64,000 bases of DNA from Mycobacterium palustre (lineage in GTDB: Bacteria > Actinomycetota > Actinomycetes > Mycobacteriales > Mycobacteriaceae): contig NZ_LQPJ01000064.1 of the NCBI RefSeq assembly GCF_002101785.1, positions 1 through 64,000 on the forward strand, read 5' to 3'. The position numbers were made by a program, and so were the translations under genes. This document shows, piece after piece, positions 37,569 through 48,561 of the stretch (positions within the stretch are counted from its first letter, which is position 1; each line of letters starts with the position of its first letter). The notes beneath the pieces are model-generated. The model ran no database searches. It was not told the origin of the DNA and worked only from the letters and a program-made list of their open reading frames with translations.

Positions 37569-37775
37569 TGGTTAGTCGCCCGCTCCCCGGGTAGTTGCCT
37601 CCACGAGCGCGTCGCCAAGGTCCAGGAGGCGGCCGTCGAGCAAGGCGTGTCCGAGACGGAGGTCCATCAGCGGTCGATGATCCGGCACCGCAATGCCGCG
37701 GCCGAGGATCGTCAGTTGGCCGAGCAGAAGCGGACCGAGTCGGACGCCGACCTCACGTCGGGCGACGATCACTAG
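37569..37775 (+). pseudogene. C-terminal remnant of an unknown gene beside attR
   Basis: An open frame ending TAG at 37773-37775 reads HERVAKVQEAAVEQGVSETE and later AAAEDRQLAEQKRTESDADL, with strongly GC-biased third positions that suggest real past coding. It has no plausible start: the frame runs back into the att core and the first GTG is at 37647. Since this is chromosome that should directly follow the tRNA, it is probably a leftover from an earlier insertion or deletion at the site. The opposite-strand frame looks like its shadow. Confidence 0.4.
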
Positions 37776-37815
37776 CGAACGGCCGAATCCCGCGTCGGAC
37801 CACCCGATGTTGACC

Positions 37816-37834
37816 GATGGTTAGGCAACCCTTA
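37816..37834 (+). promoter_or_regulatory. IdeR (iron) box-like operator
   Basis: GATGGTTAGGCAACCCTTA matches 13 of 19 positions of the mycobacterial IdeR consensus TTAGGTTAGGCTAACCTAA, including the central GGTTAGGC. It lies 37 bases before the regulator-irtA-irtB operon. IdeR represses siderophore genes when iron is plentiful. Confidence 0.7.
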
Positions 37835-37870
37835 GTTTGTGGGGGTAACTTACTCGTCGGAGGTGATCGG

Positions 37871-38584
37871 GTGCACGCCATTGCGTCTCGTCAGGGCGGG
37901 CGACCCCCGCTGATCGCGGTGGACGACGTCGTCCGCGTCGGCCGCGAACTCGGCATGCAAAGGCTGAGCCTCAACGCGGTCGCGCAGCGGCTGGGCGTGT
38001 CGGCCACCGCCCTCTACCGGCACGTGGCGAGCCGCTGGGAGCTCGAGCGCCTGGTCGGCGAGAGCCTCCTCGCCGAACTCGAGCTGCGCGACGACCCGGC
38101 GGCCGATACGCAAACGCACCTGCTGTCGTTCGCCCTGCAGCTGCGGGACTTTACCGCCGGGCACCCGGGGCTGGCGGCCTACCTGCAGGTGCTGTTCCCC
38201 CGCGGTGACGCCGGCGCCCGGTTGCTGGCCACCGAGGTCGAGGCGTTGAGCCGCCGCGGTTACGCCGCCGACGCCGCAATGGTGTTGAGCAGCGCGGTCG
38301 CCACGCTCGCGATCAGCCTGGCCGCGCGCGAAGAGAACAATGCCAGCGCCACCGGCGGCGACCAGGCCAGCGGCTTCGCCGTCGAGCGCGACGCCGCCGC
38401 CGAACGGTTGGCCGGCGACGCGCGGCTCGGCGCCGCCCACGTCGCGTTGCCCCAGGTGTCGGATTCGGATTTCATGCGGCTGCTTTTGGCCGCATCCATT
38501 CGCGGCCTGGTCGCGGTCATCCCACCGGGTCGCCCGATCGGCGAGGCCGTGGCGCGGCTCGGCGTCGGGGCGGGGGGCCTCTGA
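37871..38584 (+). CDS. TetR family regulator leading the irtAB operon
   Basis: 237 residues from the GTG at 37871, which follows a near-perfect GGAGGTGAT ribosome site; the frame's earlier start at 37817 would overlap the iron box. [43 protein letters not shown]. The ligand-binding half is helical and Ala/Leu-rich. The stop shares a base with the irtA start (TGATG), so it is translated with the transporter. In H37Rv no regulator is found here. It may regulate the operon or a neighbour. Confidence 0.87.
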   Translation: MHAIASRQGGRPPLIAVDDVVRVGRELGMQRLSLNAVAQRLGVSATALYRHVASRWELERLVGESLLAELELRDDPAADTQTHLLSFALQLRDFTAGHPGLAAYLQVLFPRGDAGARLLATEVEALSRRGYAADAAMVLSSAVATLAISLAAREENNASATGGDQASGFAVERDAAAERLAGDARLGAAHVALPQVSDSDFMRLLLAASIRGLVAVIPPGRPIGEAVARLGVGAGGL

Positions 38585-41154
38585 TGGCGCGCGGGCTTCA
38601 GGGCGTGATGCTGCGAAGCTTCGGCGCCCGCGACCACATAGCCACGGTCATCGAAACCGTCCGCATCGCACCGCATTTCGTACGGGTCCGGATGGTGTCG
38701 CCGACGCTGTTCGAGGACGTGGACGCCGAACCCGCCGCGTGGCTGCGGTTCTGGTTCCCCGATCCCGAGGGCTCCAGCACCGAATTCCAACGCGCCTACA
38801 CGATCTCGGAGGCCGACGTCGAAACCGGCCGCTTCGCCGTGGACGTCGTGCTGCACGACCCGGCCGGTCCGGCCTCGTCGTGGGCGCGCTCGGTCGAACC
38901 CGGCGCGACGATCGCGGTCATGTCGCTGATGGGTTCGTCGCGGTTCGACGTCCCCGACGAGCAGCCCGCCGGCTACCTGCTGATCGGCGACTCCGCGTCG
39001 ATCCCCGGGATGAACGGGATCATCGGCACGGTTCCCGACGACGTCCCGATCGAGATGTACCTCGAGCAGCACGACGACAACGACGCGCTGATCCCGATTG
39101 CGAATCATCCTCGGCTCCAAGTGCATTGGGTCGCGCGTCGCGACGAGAGGTCGCTGTCCGCGGCCCTCGAGAGCCGGGATTGGTCGGACTGGTACGCGTG
39201 GGCGACGCCCGAGGCCACGGCGCTCAAACACGTCCGCGCGCGGCTGCGCGACGAGTTCGGGTTTCCCAAGTCGGAGATCCACGCCCAGGCCTACTGGAGC
39301 GCCGGCCGTGCGATGGGCACCCGGCGCGGTGACGAGCATCCCGACGCTGCCGCCGAAAGCACGGTGGCTCAACAGGATCCGACGGCGTCCGGTCAGGTGC
39401 CGCCGCCGAGAGGCAGTTGGCGCGCCCAGGCCGCCGGCCGGTTGCTCGCGCCGCTGCGGTCGGCGCTGATCGCATCCGCGGCACTGCAGGCCCTGATCAC
39501 GCTGGTGCAGCTGGCGCCGTTCGTGCTGCTCGTCGAGCTGGCCCGGCGGCTGGCCTCAGGCGCCGAGGCGCCCCGGCTGTGGACCGTGGGCATCGCGGCC
39601 GTCACGCTGCTGGGCGTCGGCACCCTGCTCGGCGCCGCCCTGACGCTGTGGCTGCACGTGGTCGACGCGCGATTCGCCGCCGACCTGCGCTCTCGGCTGC
39701 TGACCAAGCTGGCTCGATTGCCGTTGGGCTGGTTCACCGCCCGCGGCTCGGGGTCGATCAAGCAGTTGGTCCAGGACGACACGCTGTCGCTGCACTACCT
39801 GGTCACCCACGCCATCCCCGACGCCGTCGCCGCGGTGGTGGCGCCGGTGGCGGTGCTGGTCTACCTGTTCGTCGTCGACTGGCGGGTGGCGCTCGTCTTG
39901 TTCCTGCCCGTTTTGGTCTACTTGGTGCTGACGTCGTCGATCACCATTCAGTCCGGCCCGCGGATCCCGCAATCGCAGCGCTGGGCCGAGAAGATGAGCA
40001 CCGAAGCCGGCGCCTACCTCGAGGGCCAGCCGGTGATCCGCGTCTTCGGCGGCGCCGCGGCGTCCAGCTTTCGGCGCCGCCTCGACGAGTACATCGGCTT
40101 TTTGGTGGCCTGGCAGCGGCCGCTGGCCGGCAAGAAGACGGCGATGGATCTGGCCACGCGCCCCTCGACGTTTTTGTGGCTCATCGCGGTCACCGGCACC
40201 CTGTTGGCGGTCACCCACCGGATGGCTCCGGTCGACCTGCTGCCGTTCCTGTTGCTGGGCACCACGTTCGGCGCCCGCCTGCTCGGCATCGCCTACGGGC
40301 TCGGCGGCATCCGCGCCGGGACGCTGGCCGCGCGCCGGCTGCAGAACGCCCTCGACGAACCCGAACTGGCCGTGCGAGACGCGGACGCGCCCCGAGGCGA
40401 CGCGCCGGCGACGGTGCAGTTCGACCGCGTCACCTTCGGCTATCGCCCCGGCGTGCCGGTGATCCGGGACGTGTCGCTGACGCTGCGGCCGGGCACCGTC
40501 ACCGCGCTGGTCGGGCCGTCGGGCTCCGGCAAGTCGACGCTGGCCGCGCTGCTGGCCCGCTTCCACGACGTCGACGGGGGCGCGATACGGCTTGGTGGAC
40601 AAGACATCCGGTCACTCACGGCCGACGAGCTGTACGCCCGCGTCGGCTTCGTGCTGCAGGAAACGCAGCTGGTGCACGGCACCGTCGCCCAGAACATCGC
40701 GCTGGCCGTGCCGGACGCCACCGCCGCACAGATCCAGGCCGCGGCCCGTGAAGCCCAGATCCACGACCGCATCATGCGATTGCCCGACGGTTACGACACC
40801 GTGCTGGGCGCCGGCTCCGGGCTCTCGGGCGGGGAGCGCCAACGGCTCACCATCGCCCGCGCCATCCTCGCCGACACCCCGGTGCTGATCCTTGACGAGG
40901 CCACGGCGTTCGCCGACCCCGAATCGGAATACCTTGTGCAGCAAGCGCTCAACCGGCTGACCCGGGAGCGCACCGTGTTGGTGATCGCGCATCGGCTGCA
41001 CACCATCACCCGCGCCGACCAGATCGTCGTGCTCGATCACGGCCGCGTCGTCGAGCGCGGCACCCACGAGGAGCTGCTCGCCGCGGACGGCCGCTACCGC
41101 CGGCTGTGGGACACCGGCCACACGGTGGCCGCGGCCCGGGAGGGAGCGCGATGA
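38584..41154 (+). CDS. irtA: Mycobactin importer subunit IrtA (SIP domain fused to ABC exporter-fold half)
   Basis: 856 residues. Residues 1-250 are a siderophore-interaction (SIP) FAD domain ([48 protein letters not shown]). Residues about 275-580 hold six membrane segments. The nucleotide-binding domain has Walker [10 protein letters not shown] near 642, signature LSGGERQR near 750 and Walker [12 protein letters not shown]. With IrtB it imports iron-loaded (carboxy)mycobactin and the SIP domain reduces the iron on the cytosolic side. The stop overlaps irtB (ATGA). Confidence 0.96.
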   Translation: MARGLQGVMLRSFGARDHIATVIETVRIAPHFVRVRMVSPTLFEDVDAEPAAWLRFWFPDPEGSSTEFQRAYTISEADVETGRFAVDVVLHDPAGPASSWARSVEPGATIAVMSLMGSSRFDVPDEQPAGYLLIGDSASIPGMNGIIGTVPDDVPIEMYLEQHDDNDALIPIANHPRLQVHWVARRDERSLSAALESRDWSDWYAWATPEATALKHVRARLRDEFGFPKSEIHAQAYWSAGRAMGTRRGDEHPDAAAESTVAQQDPTASGQVPPPRGSWRAQAAGRLLAPLRSALIASAALQALITLVQLAPFVLLVELARRLASGAEAPRLWTVGIAAVTLLGVGTLLGAALTLWLHVVDARFAADLRSRLLTKLARLPLGWFTARGSGSIKQLVQDDTLSLHYLVTHAIPDAVAAVVAPVAVLVYLFVVDWRVALVLFLPVLVYLVLTSSITIQSGPRIPQSQRWAEKMSTEAGAYLEGQPVIRVFGGAAASSFRRRLDEYIGFLVAWQRPLAGKKTAMDLATRPSTFLWLIAVTGTLLAVTHRMAPVDLLPFLLLGTTFGARLLGIAYGLGGIRAGTLAARRLQNALDEPELAVRDADAPRGDAPATVQFDRVTFGYRPGVPVIRDVSLTLRPGTVTALVGPSGSGKSTLAALLARFHDVDGGAIRLGGQDIRSLTADELYARVGFVLQETQLVHGTVAQNIALAVPDATAAQIQAAAREAQIHDRIMRLPDGYDTVLGAGSGLSGGERQRLTIARAILADTPVLILDEATAFADPESEYLVQQALNRLTRERTVLVIAHRLHTITRADQIVVLDHGRVVERGTHEELLAADGRYRRLWDTGHTVAAAREGAR

Positions 41155-42890
41155 TTCGCACCTGGCTCGGGCTCGTTCCACGAGACCGGCGCGCCAAGGT
41201 CGTCGCATACGCCGCGCTGGCGCTGGCCTCCGTGGTGGTGCGGGCGGTGGGCACCGTGTTGCTGGTGCCCCTGGTGGGTGCGTTGTTCGGCGACTCCCCG
41301 CGCCGGGCGCTGGTGTGGCTGGGCTGGCTCACCGCCGCGACCGTCGCCGGGTGGATCATCGACACCGCGACCGCGCGGATCGGCTTCGACCTGGGCTTCG
41401 CCGTGCTCGACCACGCCCAACACGACGTGGCGGACCGGCTCCCCGACGTCCGGCTGGAGTGGTTCACCGCCGAAAACACCGCGACGGCGCGCCAGGCGAT
41501 CGCCTCAACCGGACCGGAACTCGTCGGTCTCGTGGTCAACCTGTTGACCCCGCTGCTCAGCGCGATCCTGCTGCCGGCGGCCATCGCAGTGGCCCTGCTG
41601 CCCGTCTCCTGGCAGCTCGCAGTGGCCGCGCTCTGCGGCGTGCCGCCGTTGCTGGGCGCGCTGTGGGCCTCGGCGCGGCTGGCGCGCCGTGCCGACGCCG
41701 CGGCCGCCGAGGCCAACACCGCGCTCACCGAACGGATCATCGAGTTCGCCCGGACCCAGCAGGCGTTGCGGGCCGCGCGGCGGGTGGAGCCGGCCCGCAG
41801 CCTGGTCGGCGACGCGCTGGCCGCGCAGCGGGGCGCGACGATGCGGCTGCTGTCCATGCAGGTGCCCGGACAGCTGCTGTTCAGCCTCGCCAGCCAGCTG
41901 GCCCTGATTCTGTTGGCGGGGGCCACCGCGGCGCTGACGGTGCACGGCACGCTGACCGTGCCGCAGGCTATCGCGTTGATCGTCGTGATCGCCCGGTATC
42001 TCGAGCCGTTCACCACCATCAGCGAGCTGGCGCCGGCGCTGGAAAGCACCCGCGCCACGCTGGACCGCATCCGCGCGGTGCTCACCGCGCCGGTCATGAA
42101 CGCCGGGGCGGCCGCGCTGCCCGGCGGCATCACGGCCCCCCGCATCGACTTCGACGACGTCACCTTCGGCTACGCAGGCGCGAGCGCGCCGGTGCTCGAC
42201 GGCGTCAGCTTCTCGTTGCGGCCGGGGAGCACCACCGCGATCGTCGGCCCCTCGGGCTCCGGCAAGAGCACCATCCTGGCGCTGATCGCCGGCCTGCACC
42301 AACCGAACCGGGGGCGGGTGCTCATCGAGGGCGTCGACGCCGCGACGCTGGACGCCGACGCCCGCCGCGCGGCCAGCAGCGTCGTGTTCCAGCACCCCTA
42401 CCTGTTCCACGGGACCATCCGCGAAAACGTCTTGGCCGCAGACCCATCCGCCGGCGAGGCGCATTACGCCCGGGCGGTCGAGCTGGCGCGCGTCGACGAA
42501 CTCACCGGCCGGCTGCCCGAGGGCGCCGACACGGTCGTCGGCGAGGCGGGCGCCACTTTATCGGGCGGCGAACGGCAACGGGTCAGCATCGCGCGCGCAT
42601 TGCTCAAGGCGGCGCCGATCCTGCTCGTCGACGAGGCGACCAGCGCCTTGGACACCGAGAACGAGGCGGCGGTGGTCGACGCGCTCACCGCCGATCCGCG
42701 CCCGCGCACCCGGGTGATCGTCGCCCACCGGCTGGCCAGCATCCGCCACGCCGACCGCGTCCTGTTTGTCGACGGGGGCCGAATCGTCGAGGACGGCACC
42801 GTCGACCAACTGCTCGCCGCCGGAGGGCGTTTCGAGGAATTCTGGCGCCAGCAGCGCGAGGCCGCCGAATGGCGGATCCTTGCCGAGTGA
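41151..42890 (+). CDS. irtB: Mycobactin importer subunit IrtB (ABC half-transporter)
   Basis: 579 residues, the H37Rv length. Six membrane segments in the first 310 residues, then an ABC domain with Walker [10 protein letters not shown] near 366, signature [12 protein letters not shown] and Walker [13 protein letters not shown]. Partner of IrtA. The ATG at 41151 overlaps the irtA stop; an in-frame upstream extension is only the irtA shadow. Confidence 0.96.
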   Translation: MIRTWLGLVPRDRRAKVVAYAALALASVVVRAVGTVLLVPLVGALFGDSPRRALVWLGWLTAATVAGWIIDTATARIGFDLGFAVLDHAQHDVADRLPDVRLEWFTAENTATARQAIASTGPELVGLVVNLLTPLLSAILLPAAIAVALLPVSWQLAVAALCGVPPLLGALWASARLARRADAAAAEANTALTERIIEFARTQQALRAARRVEPARSLVGDALAAQRGATMRLLSMQVPGQLLFSLASQLALILLAGATAALTVHGTLTVPQAIALIVVIARYLEPFTTISELAPALESTRATLDRIRAVLTAPVMNAGAAALPGGITAPRIDFDDVTFGYAGASAPVLDGVSFSLRPGSTTAIVGPSGSGKSTILALIAGLHQPNRGRVLIEGVDAATLDADARRAASSVVFQHPYLFHGTIRENVLAADPSAGEAHYARAVELARVDELTGRLPEGADTVVGEAGATLSGGERQRVSIARALLKAAPILLVDEATSALDTENEAAVVDALTADPRPRTRVIVAHRLASIRHADRVLFVDGGRIVEDGTVDQLLAAGGRFEEFWRQQREAAEWRILAE

Positions 42891-42974
42891 ACCGGCGACC
42901 GGCCCGCGGCCCTTGCGGTATGCCTTACAGTTGAGCGGTCAGTCACCCGTCGATGTGCTGGAGGCGTGCCGCGC

Positions 42975-44069
42975 ATGAGCGCTGTGGTGTCGATTCCGCG
43001 GTATCCCGCCGACGTGACCGCCGCATGGTTGTCGGCCGCGCTCAGCGACCGCCGCGCGCCGGTCGAGGTCTCCGACGTCGACGTCGCGGCCATCGGCACC
43101 GGCCAGACCGGGGCGACGTTCCGCGTGACCGCCCGGTACGCGACCGACCCCGGGGATCTGCCGGCGACCTTCGTGATCAAACTGCCCGCGCAGGACGACA
43201 CCGTGCGCGACCGGGTCACCATCGGCTATCGCAGCGAGTGCGCGTTCTACGCCACGGTCGCCGACCGGGTCCGGGTGCCCACTCCGCGGTGCTTCTATTG
43301 CGAAATCACCGAGGACGCCGCGGATTACGCTTTGTTGCTCGCCGACCAGGCGCCCGCGGTGCAGGGCGACCAGATCGCCGGCTGCGGCGAGCGGCAGGCG
43401 CGGCTCGCGGTGGTGGCGTTGGCCGGACTGCACGGACCCAGCTGGTGCGACCCCCACTGGCTGGACTTGCCGGGCCTGGCGTTTCCGCGGCCCGACGAGG
43501 CCGCCGCGCAGGGCCTGGGCGAGGTGGCGAAGATGAGCGCCGAAATCACCCTGGACAAGCTGGGTGACCGGATGAGCCCCGAGGACCGCGAGACATTGGT
43601 CGCCGCAATGGGTTTGGTGGCGCCGTGGCTGTTCGCCGAACGCGACCGGTTCGCCCTGCTGCACGGCGACTATCGGCTTGACAACCTGCTGTTCGATCCG
43701 GACCAGCGTTGGGTGAGCGTGGTCGACTGGCAGACGCTCGGGGTTGGCCTTCCCGCAAGAGATCTCGCGTATTTCACCGCGACCAGCCTGGACTCCGAGC
43801 TGCGCTTGAACATCGAGAACGCCCTGGTTGACGACTATCACCGCGCGCTCCTAAACCACGGCGTCACCGGCTATGACCGCGAAACGTGTTGGGGCGACTA
43901 CCGCCTCGGAGTGATCCAGGCGCTGCTGATCTCGGCGCTCGGCTTCGCGTTCGCCACCGCCACCGAGCGCGGTGACGACATGGTGCTGACCATGCTGCGC
44001 CGCGGGTGCAGGGCCGTCCGCGACCTGGGGACGCTGGACCTGCTCGGCCGAGGATCGGCTATCGGTTGA
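42975..44069 (+). CDS. Phosphotransferase (aminoglycoside/choline kinase fold) family protein
   Basis: 364 residues from the ATG at 42975, which GGAGG precedes by 10 bases. The kinase-fold catalytic loop is FALLHGDYRLDNLLFD and the metal-binding motif VVDWQTLGVGLPARDLAYF. An ATP-lysine strand appears as TFVIKLPAQDD. Such proteins in mycobacteria often sit beside FadE/FadD genes and phosphorylate unknown small hydroxyl compounds. The 3' end overlaps the convergent FAAL gene by 11 bases. Confidence 0.87.
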   Translation: MSAVVSIPRYPADVTAAWLSAALSDRRAPVEVSDVDVAAIGTGQTGATFRVTARYATDPGDLPATFVIKLPAQDDTVRDRVTIGYRSECAFYATVADRVRVPTPRCFYCEITEDAADYALLLADQAPAVQGDQIAGCGERQARLAVVALAGLHGPSWCDPHWLDLPGLAFPRPDEAAAQGLGEVAKMSAEITLDKLGDRMSPEDRETLVAAMGLVAPWLFAERDRFALLHGDYRLDNLLFDPDQRWVSVVDWQTLGVGLPARDLAYFTATSLDSELRLNIENALVDDYHRALLNHGVTGYDRETCWGDYRLGVIQALLISALGFAFATATERGDDMVLTMLRRGCRAVRDLGTLDLLGRGSAIG

Positions 44070-45918
44070 AGCGCCCCGCCAGGTAATCGGCCCGGCACGC
44101 ACTGCGGGCCAGCTTGCCGCTGGTGGTGCGGGGAATGGCCCCGGCGGCAACGAGCTTGACGTCGGCGACCCGGATCTGATGGTCGCGGGATACCGCCGCC
44201 CGCACCGTCGCCACGATCGGCTCCGGGTCCGCGCGGCCGACGCCGGCGGCGCGTTCGGCGACGACGACGAGTTGCTCGCCGGAATGGCCTCCCGGTGTCT
44301 CGACGGTGCCGGCCGGAACCGAGAAGGCGGCCACATAGCCGCTCCGGATGGCGGGCGAAGACAGGCTGACGGTGGTCTCGATGTCGTGCGGGTAGTGATT
44401 GCGACCGTCGATGATGATGACGTCTTTGATCCGGCCCGTCAGGTACAGCTCGCCGTTGATGTACACGCCGAGGTCGCCGGTGGCCAGCCAGCAGCAGTTG
44501 TCCGGGGCGCCCTCGGCGTGGCTGCCCTCGTCGAGCCGGGACTGCAGCTTGTTGCCGAACGTGCGCTGCGTTTCTTCCTCGCGGCCGAAGTAACCCCGAC
44601 CCACGTTGTTGCCGTGCAGCCAGATCTCCCCGACGGTCCCGTCGGACACCTCGGCCCCGTCGGGGCTGGTGATCACCGCCCAGAGGTCGCGGATGGGCCG
44701 GCCGCACGAGACGTAGGCGACCGCGCCCTCGGTGTCCGGAGCGACGACCACCGCGCGGCCGGCGCCCAGTTGGGCGCGGTCGAGGAACAGGGCGCTGGCC
44801 GCCTCGTCGAAGGCGATGGTGGCGACCGCCAGCGTGGCCTCCGCCATGCCGTAGGACGGCTTGACCGCCGTCGCGGGCAGCCCGTAGGCGGCGAACGCGC
44901 TGATGAATTTCTCAATCGCCGACATCGTCACCGGTTCCGACCCGTTCAGCAGGCCGACGACGTTGGTCAGGTCGATGGTGTAGCCCTCCGGGGGCAGACC
45001 GCGTTCGGCGGTCAAGTCGAACGCGAAGTTCGGGGCGGCCGCGAAGGTGCGGCCCATGGCCGCCTCGGCGCTCAACTCCTTGATCCATCGGAAGGGGCGA
45101 CGAACGAAGGCCATCGGGTCGAGCAGCGTGAGGTACCCGCCGCCGCCCAAGGCCGGGAACAAGATCATGATCAGGCCCATGTCGTGATACAGCGGCAACC
45201 AGCTGACGCTGCGGATGCCCCGGTCCAGGTTGCCGGCCAGGATCATCTGCAAAACGTTGGTGCAGGCGGCGCGATGGGTGATCTCCACGCCGGCCGGGAC
45301 ACGCGTCGAACCCGACGTGTACTGCAGATAGGCCACGTCGTCGGCGCGGATCGCCGGATCGGCGAACATCGCAGCGAGCGTATCGGGGACGGCGTCGACC
45401 GCGATCAGCCGCGCCCTGCCGCCCACCGAGTGTCTGCCCAGCGATTCCCGGACCGACTCGGCGGCCGCCGTGGTGGTCAGCACCACCGTGGGCCGGGCGT
45501 CGGCCAATACCGCCGTCAACCGCTCGGCGTGCCCGGCCAGCGTCGGCGCAAACAGCGGGACGGCGATGCGACCCGCGTGCACGGTGCCGAAGAACGCGGC
45601 GACGTAATCCAGACCCTGGGGCGCGAGGATGGCCACTCGATCGCCCGGCTCGGTGACTTGCTGGAGGCGGGCCCCGATCGCGCGGACCCGCGACCACAGC
45701 CCATTCCAGCTCAGTTCGACTATGCGACCCTCCAGGTCCTTGGTGTAGTCGATGAACCGGTACGACGGTGAATCGCCATATGCCGCGCGGTTTTGGTCGA
45801 AATACGAGGTCAGCGTCGCGTCGTCAGGCACGACGATTTTGCCGTCGGCGGTGACAAAATCGTTGATGTCTGGCAAGGCAGGCTGAGCAGCACTGTTCAT
45901 CACGGGGTCCCGACCCAT
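44059..45918 (-). CDS. Fatty-acyl-AMP ligase (FAAL), FadD32-like
   Basis: 619 residues. Adenylation motifs: VAYLQYTSGSTRVPAGVEIT, WLPLYHDMGLIMILFPALGG, AVKPSYGMAEATL and IDGRNHYPHDIE; the catalytic Lys lies in RTTSGKLARSACR. FAALs activate fatty acids as acyl-adenylates for loading onto polyketide synthases or acyl carriers. The sequence closely follows FadD32 as I remember it, but no pks13-like gene is nearby, so the acceptor is unknown. Start could be the ATG at 45918 or 45900. Confidence 0.9.
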   Translation of the reverse strand: MGRDPVMNSAAQPALPDINDFVTADGKIVVPDDATLTSYFDQNRAAYGDSPSYRFIDYTKDLEGRIVELSWNGLWSRVRAIGARLQQVTEPGDRVAILAPQGLDYVAAFFGTVHAGRIAVPLFAPTLAGHAERLTAVLADARPTVVLTTTAAAESVRESLGRHSVGGRARLIAVDAVPDTLAAMFADPAIRADDVAYLQYTSGSTRVPAGVEITHRAACTNVLQMILAGNLDRGIRSVSWLPLYHDMGLIMILFPALGGGGYLTLLDPMAFVRRPFRWIKELSAEAAMGRTFAAAPNFAFDLTAERGLPPEGYTIDLTNVVGLLNGSEPVTMSAIEKFISAFAAYGLPATAVKPSYGMAEATLAVATIAFDEAASALFLDRAQLGAGRAVVVAPDTEGAVAYVSCGRPIRDLWAVITSPDGAEVSDGTVGEIWLHGNNVGRGYFGREEETQRTFGNKLQSRLDEGSHAEGAPDNCCWLATGDLGVYINGELYLTGRIKDVIIIDGRNHYPHDIETTVSLSSPAIRSGYVAAFSVPAGTVETPGGHSGEQLVVVAERAAGVGRADPEPIVATVRAAVSRDHQIRVADVKLVAAGAIPRTTSGKLARSACRADYLAGRFNR

Positions 45919-46054
45919 GCACAGAGGATAGAAGTAAAGCTAACTTCCATGCGCTACCGGGCTGCGTGTCGGCCGTCACCGCAAAGAAACGGCTGTGACG
46001 CACGTCTCACACGGTTGGTACCGCAGCGGCCGCGCGCAGCTGTCTGCGGGCCGC

Positions 46055-46483
46055 CTAGAGCTCGTCGGAGAAGTCGGCGCTCAGCCAGCGGTCCGGGCGG
46101 ATGGTGTAGAGGACCTCGTCGACGCCTTCCATGCTTTGGGCGAATGCGCGCCCACCTTCCTCGCCGAGGTAACGAATGGCGACGGCCTCCATCACACCGG
46201 GCGGAACGGGGTGGGTCCTGTCGACGAGCGTGCCCTCGACAATCACGTACTGGTAAGGCGGCTCCTCACGCTGGACCACGAGCGTGACGGCACCGGCGCG
46301 CTCGATGAGCCGGGCCTTTCGGGTGGACGTTCCCGTCGCGATCCGGATGTCGCCGCCCGGGGTGTAGTCGTACCAGATCGGGACGCTGGCGGGTGGGCGC
46401 CCGTCGGTGGCGGCGACGGACAGCACGGCGACGTGCTTGTCGGCGAGGAATTCCTGGCGTTCGGTTTCGCTGAGGCTTCTCAT
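46055..46483 (-). CDS. Pyridoxamine 5'-phosphate oxidase-like split-barrel flavoprotein
   Basis: 142 residues starting MRSLSETERQEFLADKHVAV. Core VLSVAATDGRPPASVPIWYD and RIATGTSTRKARLIERAGAV are typical of the PPOX / F420-binding split-barrel family. It may bind FMN or F420; the reaction is not predictable. It ends 136 bases from the FAAL start and follows the acyl-CoA dehydrogenase on the same strand. Confidence 0.87.
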   Translation of the reverse strand: MRSLSETERQEFLADKHVAVLSVAATDGRPPASVPIWYDYTPGGDIRIATGTSTRKARLIERAGAVTLVVQREEPPYQYVIVEGTLVDRTHPVPPGVMEAVAIRYLGEEGGRAFAQSMEGVDEVLYTIRPDRWLSADFSDEL

Positions 46484-46521
46484 GGCGCTTAAAAACGTCG
46501 GCGCCGGTGCGCTATTCCCGG

Positions 46522-47694
<1,173 letters not shown>

Positions 47695-47748
47695 CACGCG
47701 CACGCTCCTTACTGGCGGTCGGTCACCCGGCGATCGTCACGGATCCTA

Positions 47749-47761
47749 TAGGAAATACGAT
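47749..47761. promoter_or_regulatory. Candidate operator TAGGAAATACGAT between dehydrogenase and fabG2
   Basis: The 13-mer differs by one base from TAGGCAATACGAT at 60485, which lies in another divergent promoter of the same lipid cluster. It follows a CCTATAGG palindrome (47745-47752). Probable binding site of one of the cluster regulators. Confidence 0.5.
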
Positions 47762-47805
47762 ATTGGGCCGGACCGGGAAGCGGACGAGAGGGAGGCGGGA
47801 TTCAG

Positions 47806-48546
47806 GTGTCGTTGCTGGACAAACAGACGGCGGTCGTCACCGGCGGTGCGCAGGGTTTGGGCTTTGCCATCGCCCAACGGTTCGTCGCCGAGGGTGCCCG
47901 CGTGGTCCTCGGTGACCTCAACCTGGACGCGACCGAAGCCGCCGCGAAGGAGCTGGGCGGCGGCGACGTCGCGGTGGCGGTGCAGTGCGACGTGACGCGG
48001 GCCGCCGACGTCGAGGCCTTGATCGCCACCGCCGTCGACCGTTTCGGCGGCCTGGACATCATGGTGAATAACGCCGGCATCACCCGCGACGCGACGATGC
48101 GCAAGATGACCGAGGAGCAGTTCGATGAGGTCATCGAGGTGCATCTGAAGGGCACCTGGAACGGCACGCGGCTGGCGGCGGCCATCATGCGGGAGAACAA
48201 GCGCGGCGCCATCGTGAACATGTCGTCGGTGTCGGGCAAGGTCGGCATGGTCGGACAGACCAACTATTCGGCGGCCAAGGCCGGGATCGTGGGGATGACC
48301 AAGGCCGCGGCCAAGGAGCTTGCCTACCTCGGGGTCCGCGTCAACGCCATCGCCCCGGGATTGATTCGCTCGGCCATGACCGAGGCCATGCCGCAACGCA
48401 TTTGGGATCAGAAGGTCGCCGAGATTCCGATGGGCCGAGTCGGCGAGCCCAGCGAGGTCGCCAGCGTCGCGTTGTTCTTGGCCTCCGACCTGTCCTCCTA
48501 CATGACGGGCACGGTGATGGAGGTCACCGGCGGCCGCCACATCTGA
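47806..48546 (+). CDS. fabG2: 3-oxoacyl-(ACP/CoA) reductase FabG2, SDR family
   Basis: 246 residues. Rossmann motif [21 protein letters not shown], catalytic Ser in [13 protein letters not shown] and Tyr-x3-Lys in NYSAAKAG. It is very close to the H37Rv FabG2 that follows irtB, so it marks retained synteny despite several genes inserted in between. GGAGGCGG lies upstream of the start. Probably cotranscribed with the thiolase. Confidence 0.92.
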   Translation: MSLLDKQTAVVTGGAQGLGFAIAQRFVAEGARVVLGDLNLDATEAAAKELGGGDVAVAVQCDVTRAADVEALIATAVDRFGGLDIMVNNAGITRDATMRKMTEEQFDEVIEVHLKGTWNGTRLAAAIMRENKRGAIVNMSSVSGKVGMVGQTNYSAAKAGIVGMTKAAAKELAYLGVRVNAIAPGLIRSAMTEAMPQRIWDQKVAEIPMGRVGEPSEVASVALFLASDLSSYMTGTVMEVTGGRHI

Positions 48547-48561
48547 GCGAAGGCGGTGAAG

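Noticed and set aside
37572..37772. Minus-strand 66-residue frame beside attR
   Set aside because: It is the complement of a frame with stronger coding bias on the plus strand and has no ribosome site.
44059..45918. Identification of the FAAL as mbtM (fadD33) of the mycobactin cluster
   Set aside because: Near irtAB this was tempting, but the sequence is about 100 residues longer and follows FadD32-type motifs, and no mbtL, mbtN or mbtK lies beside it.
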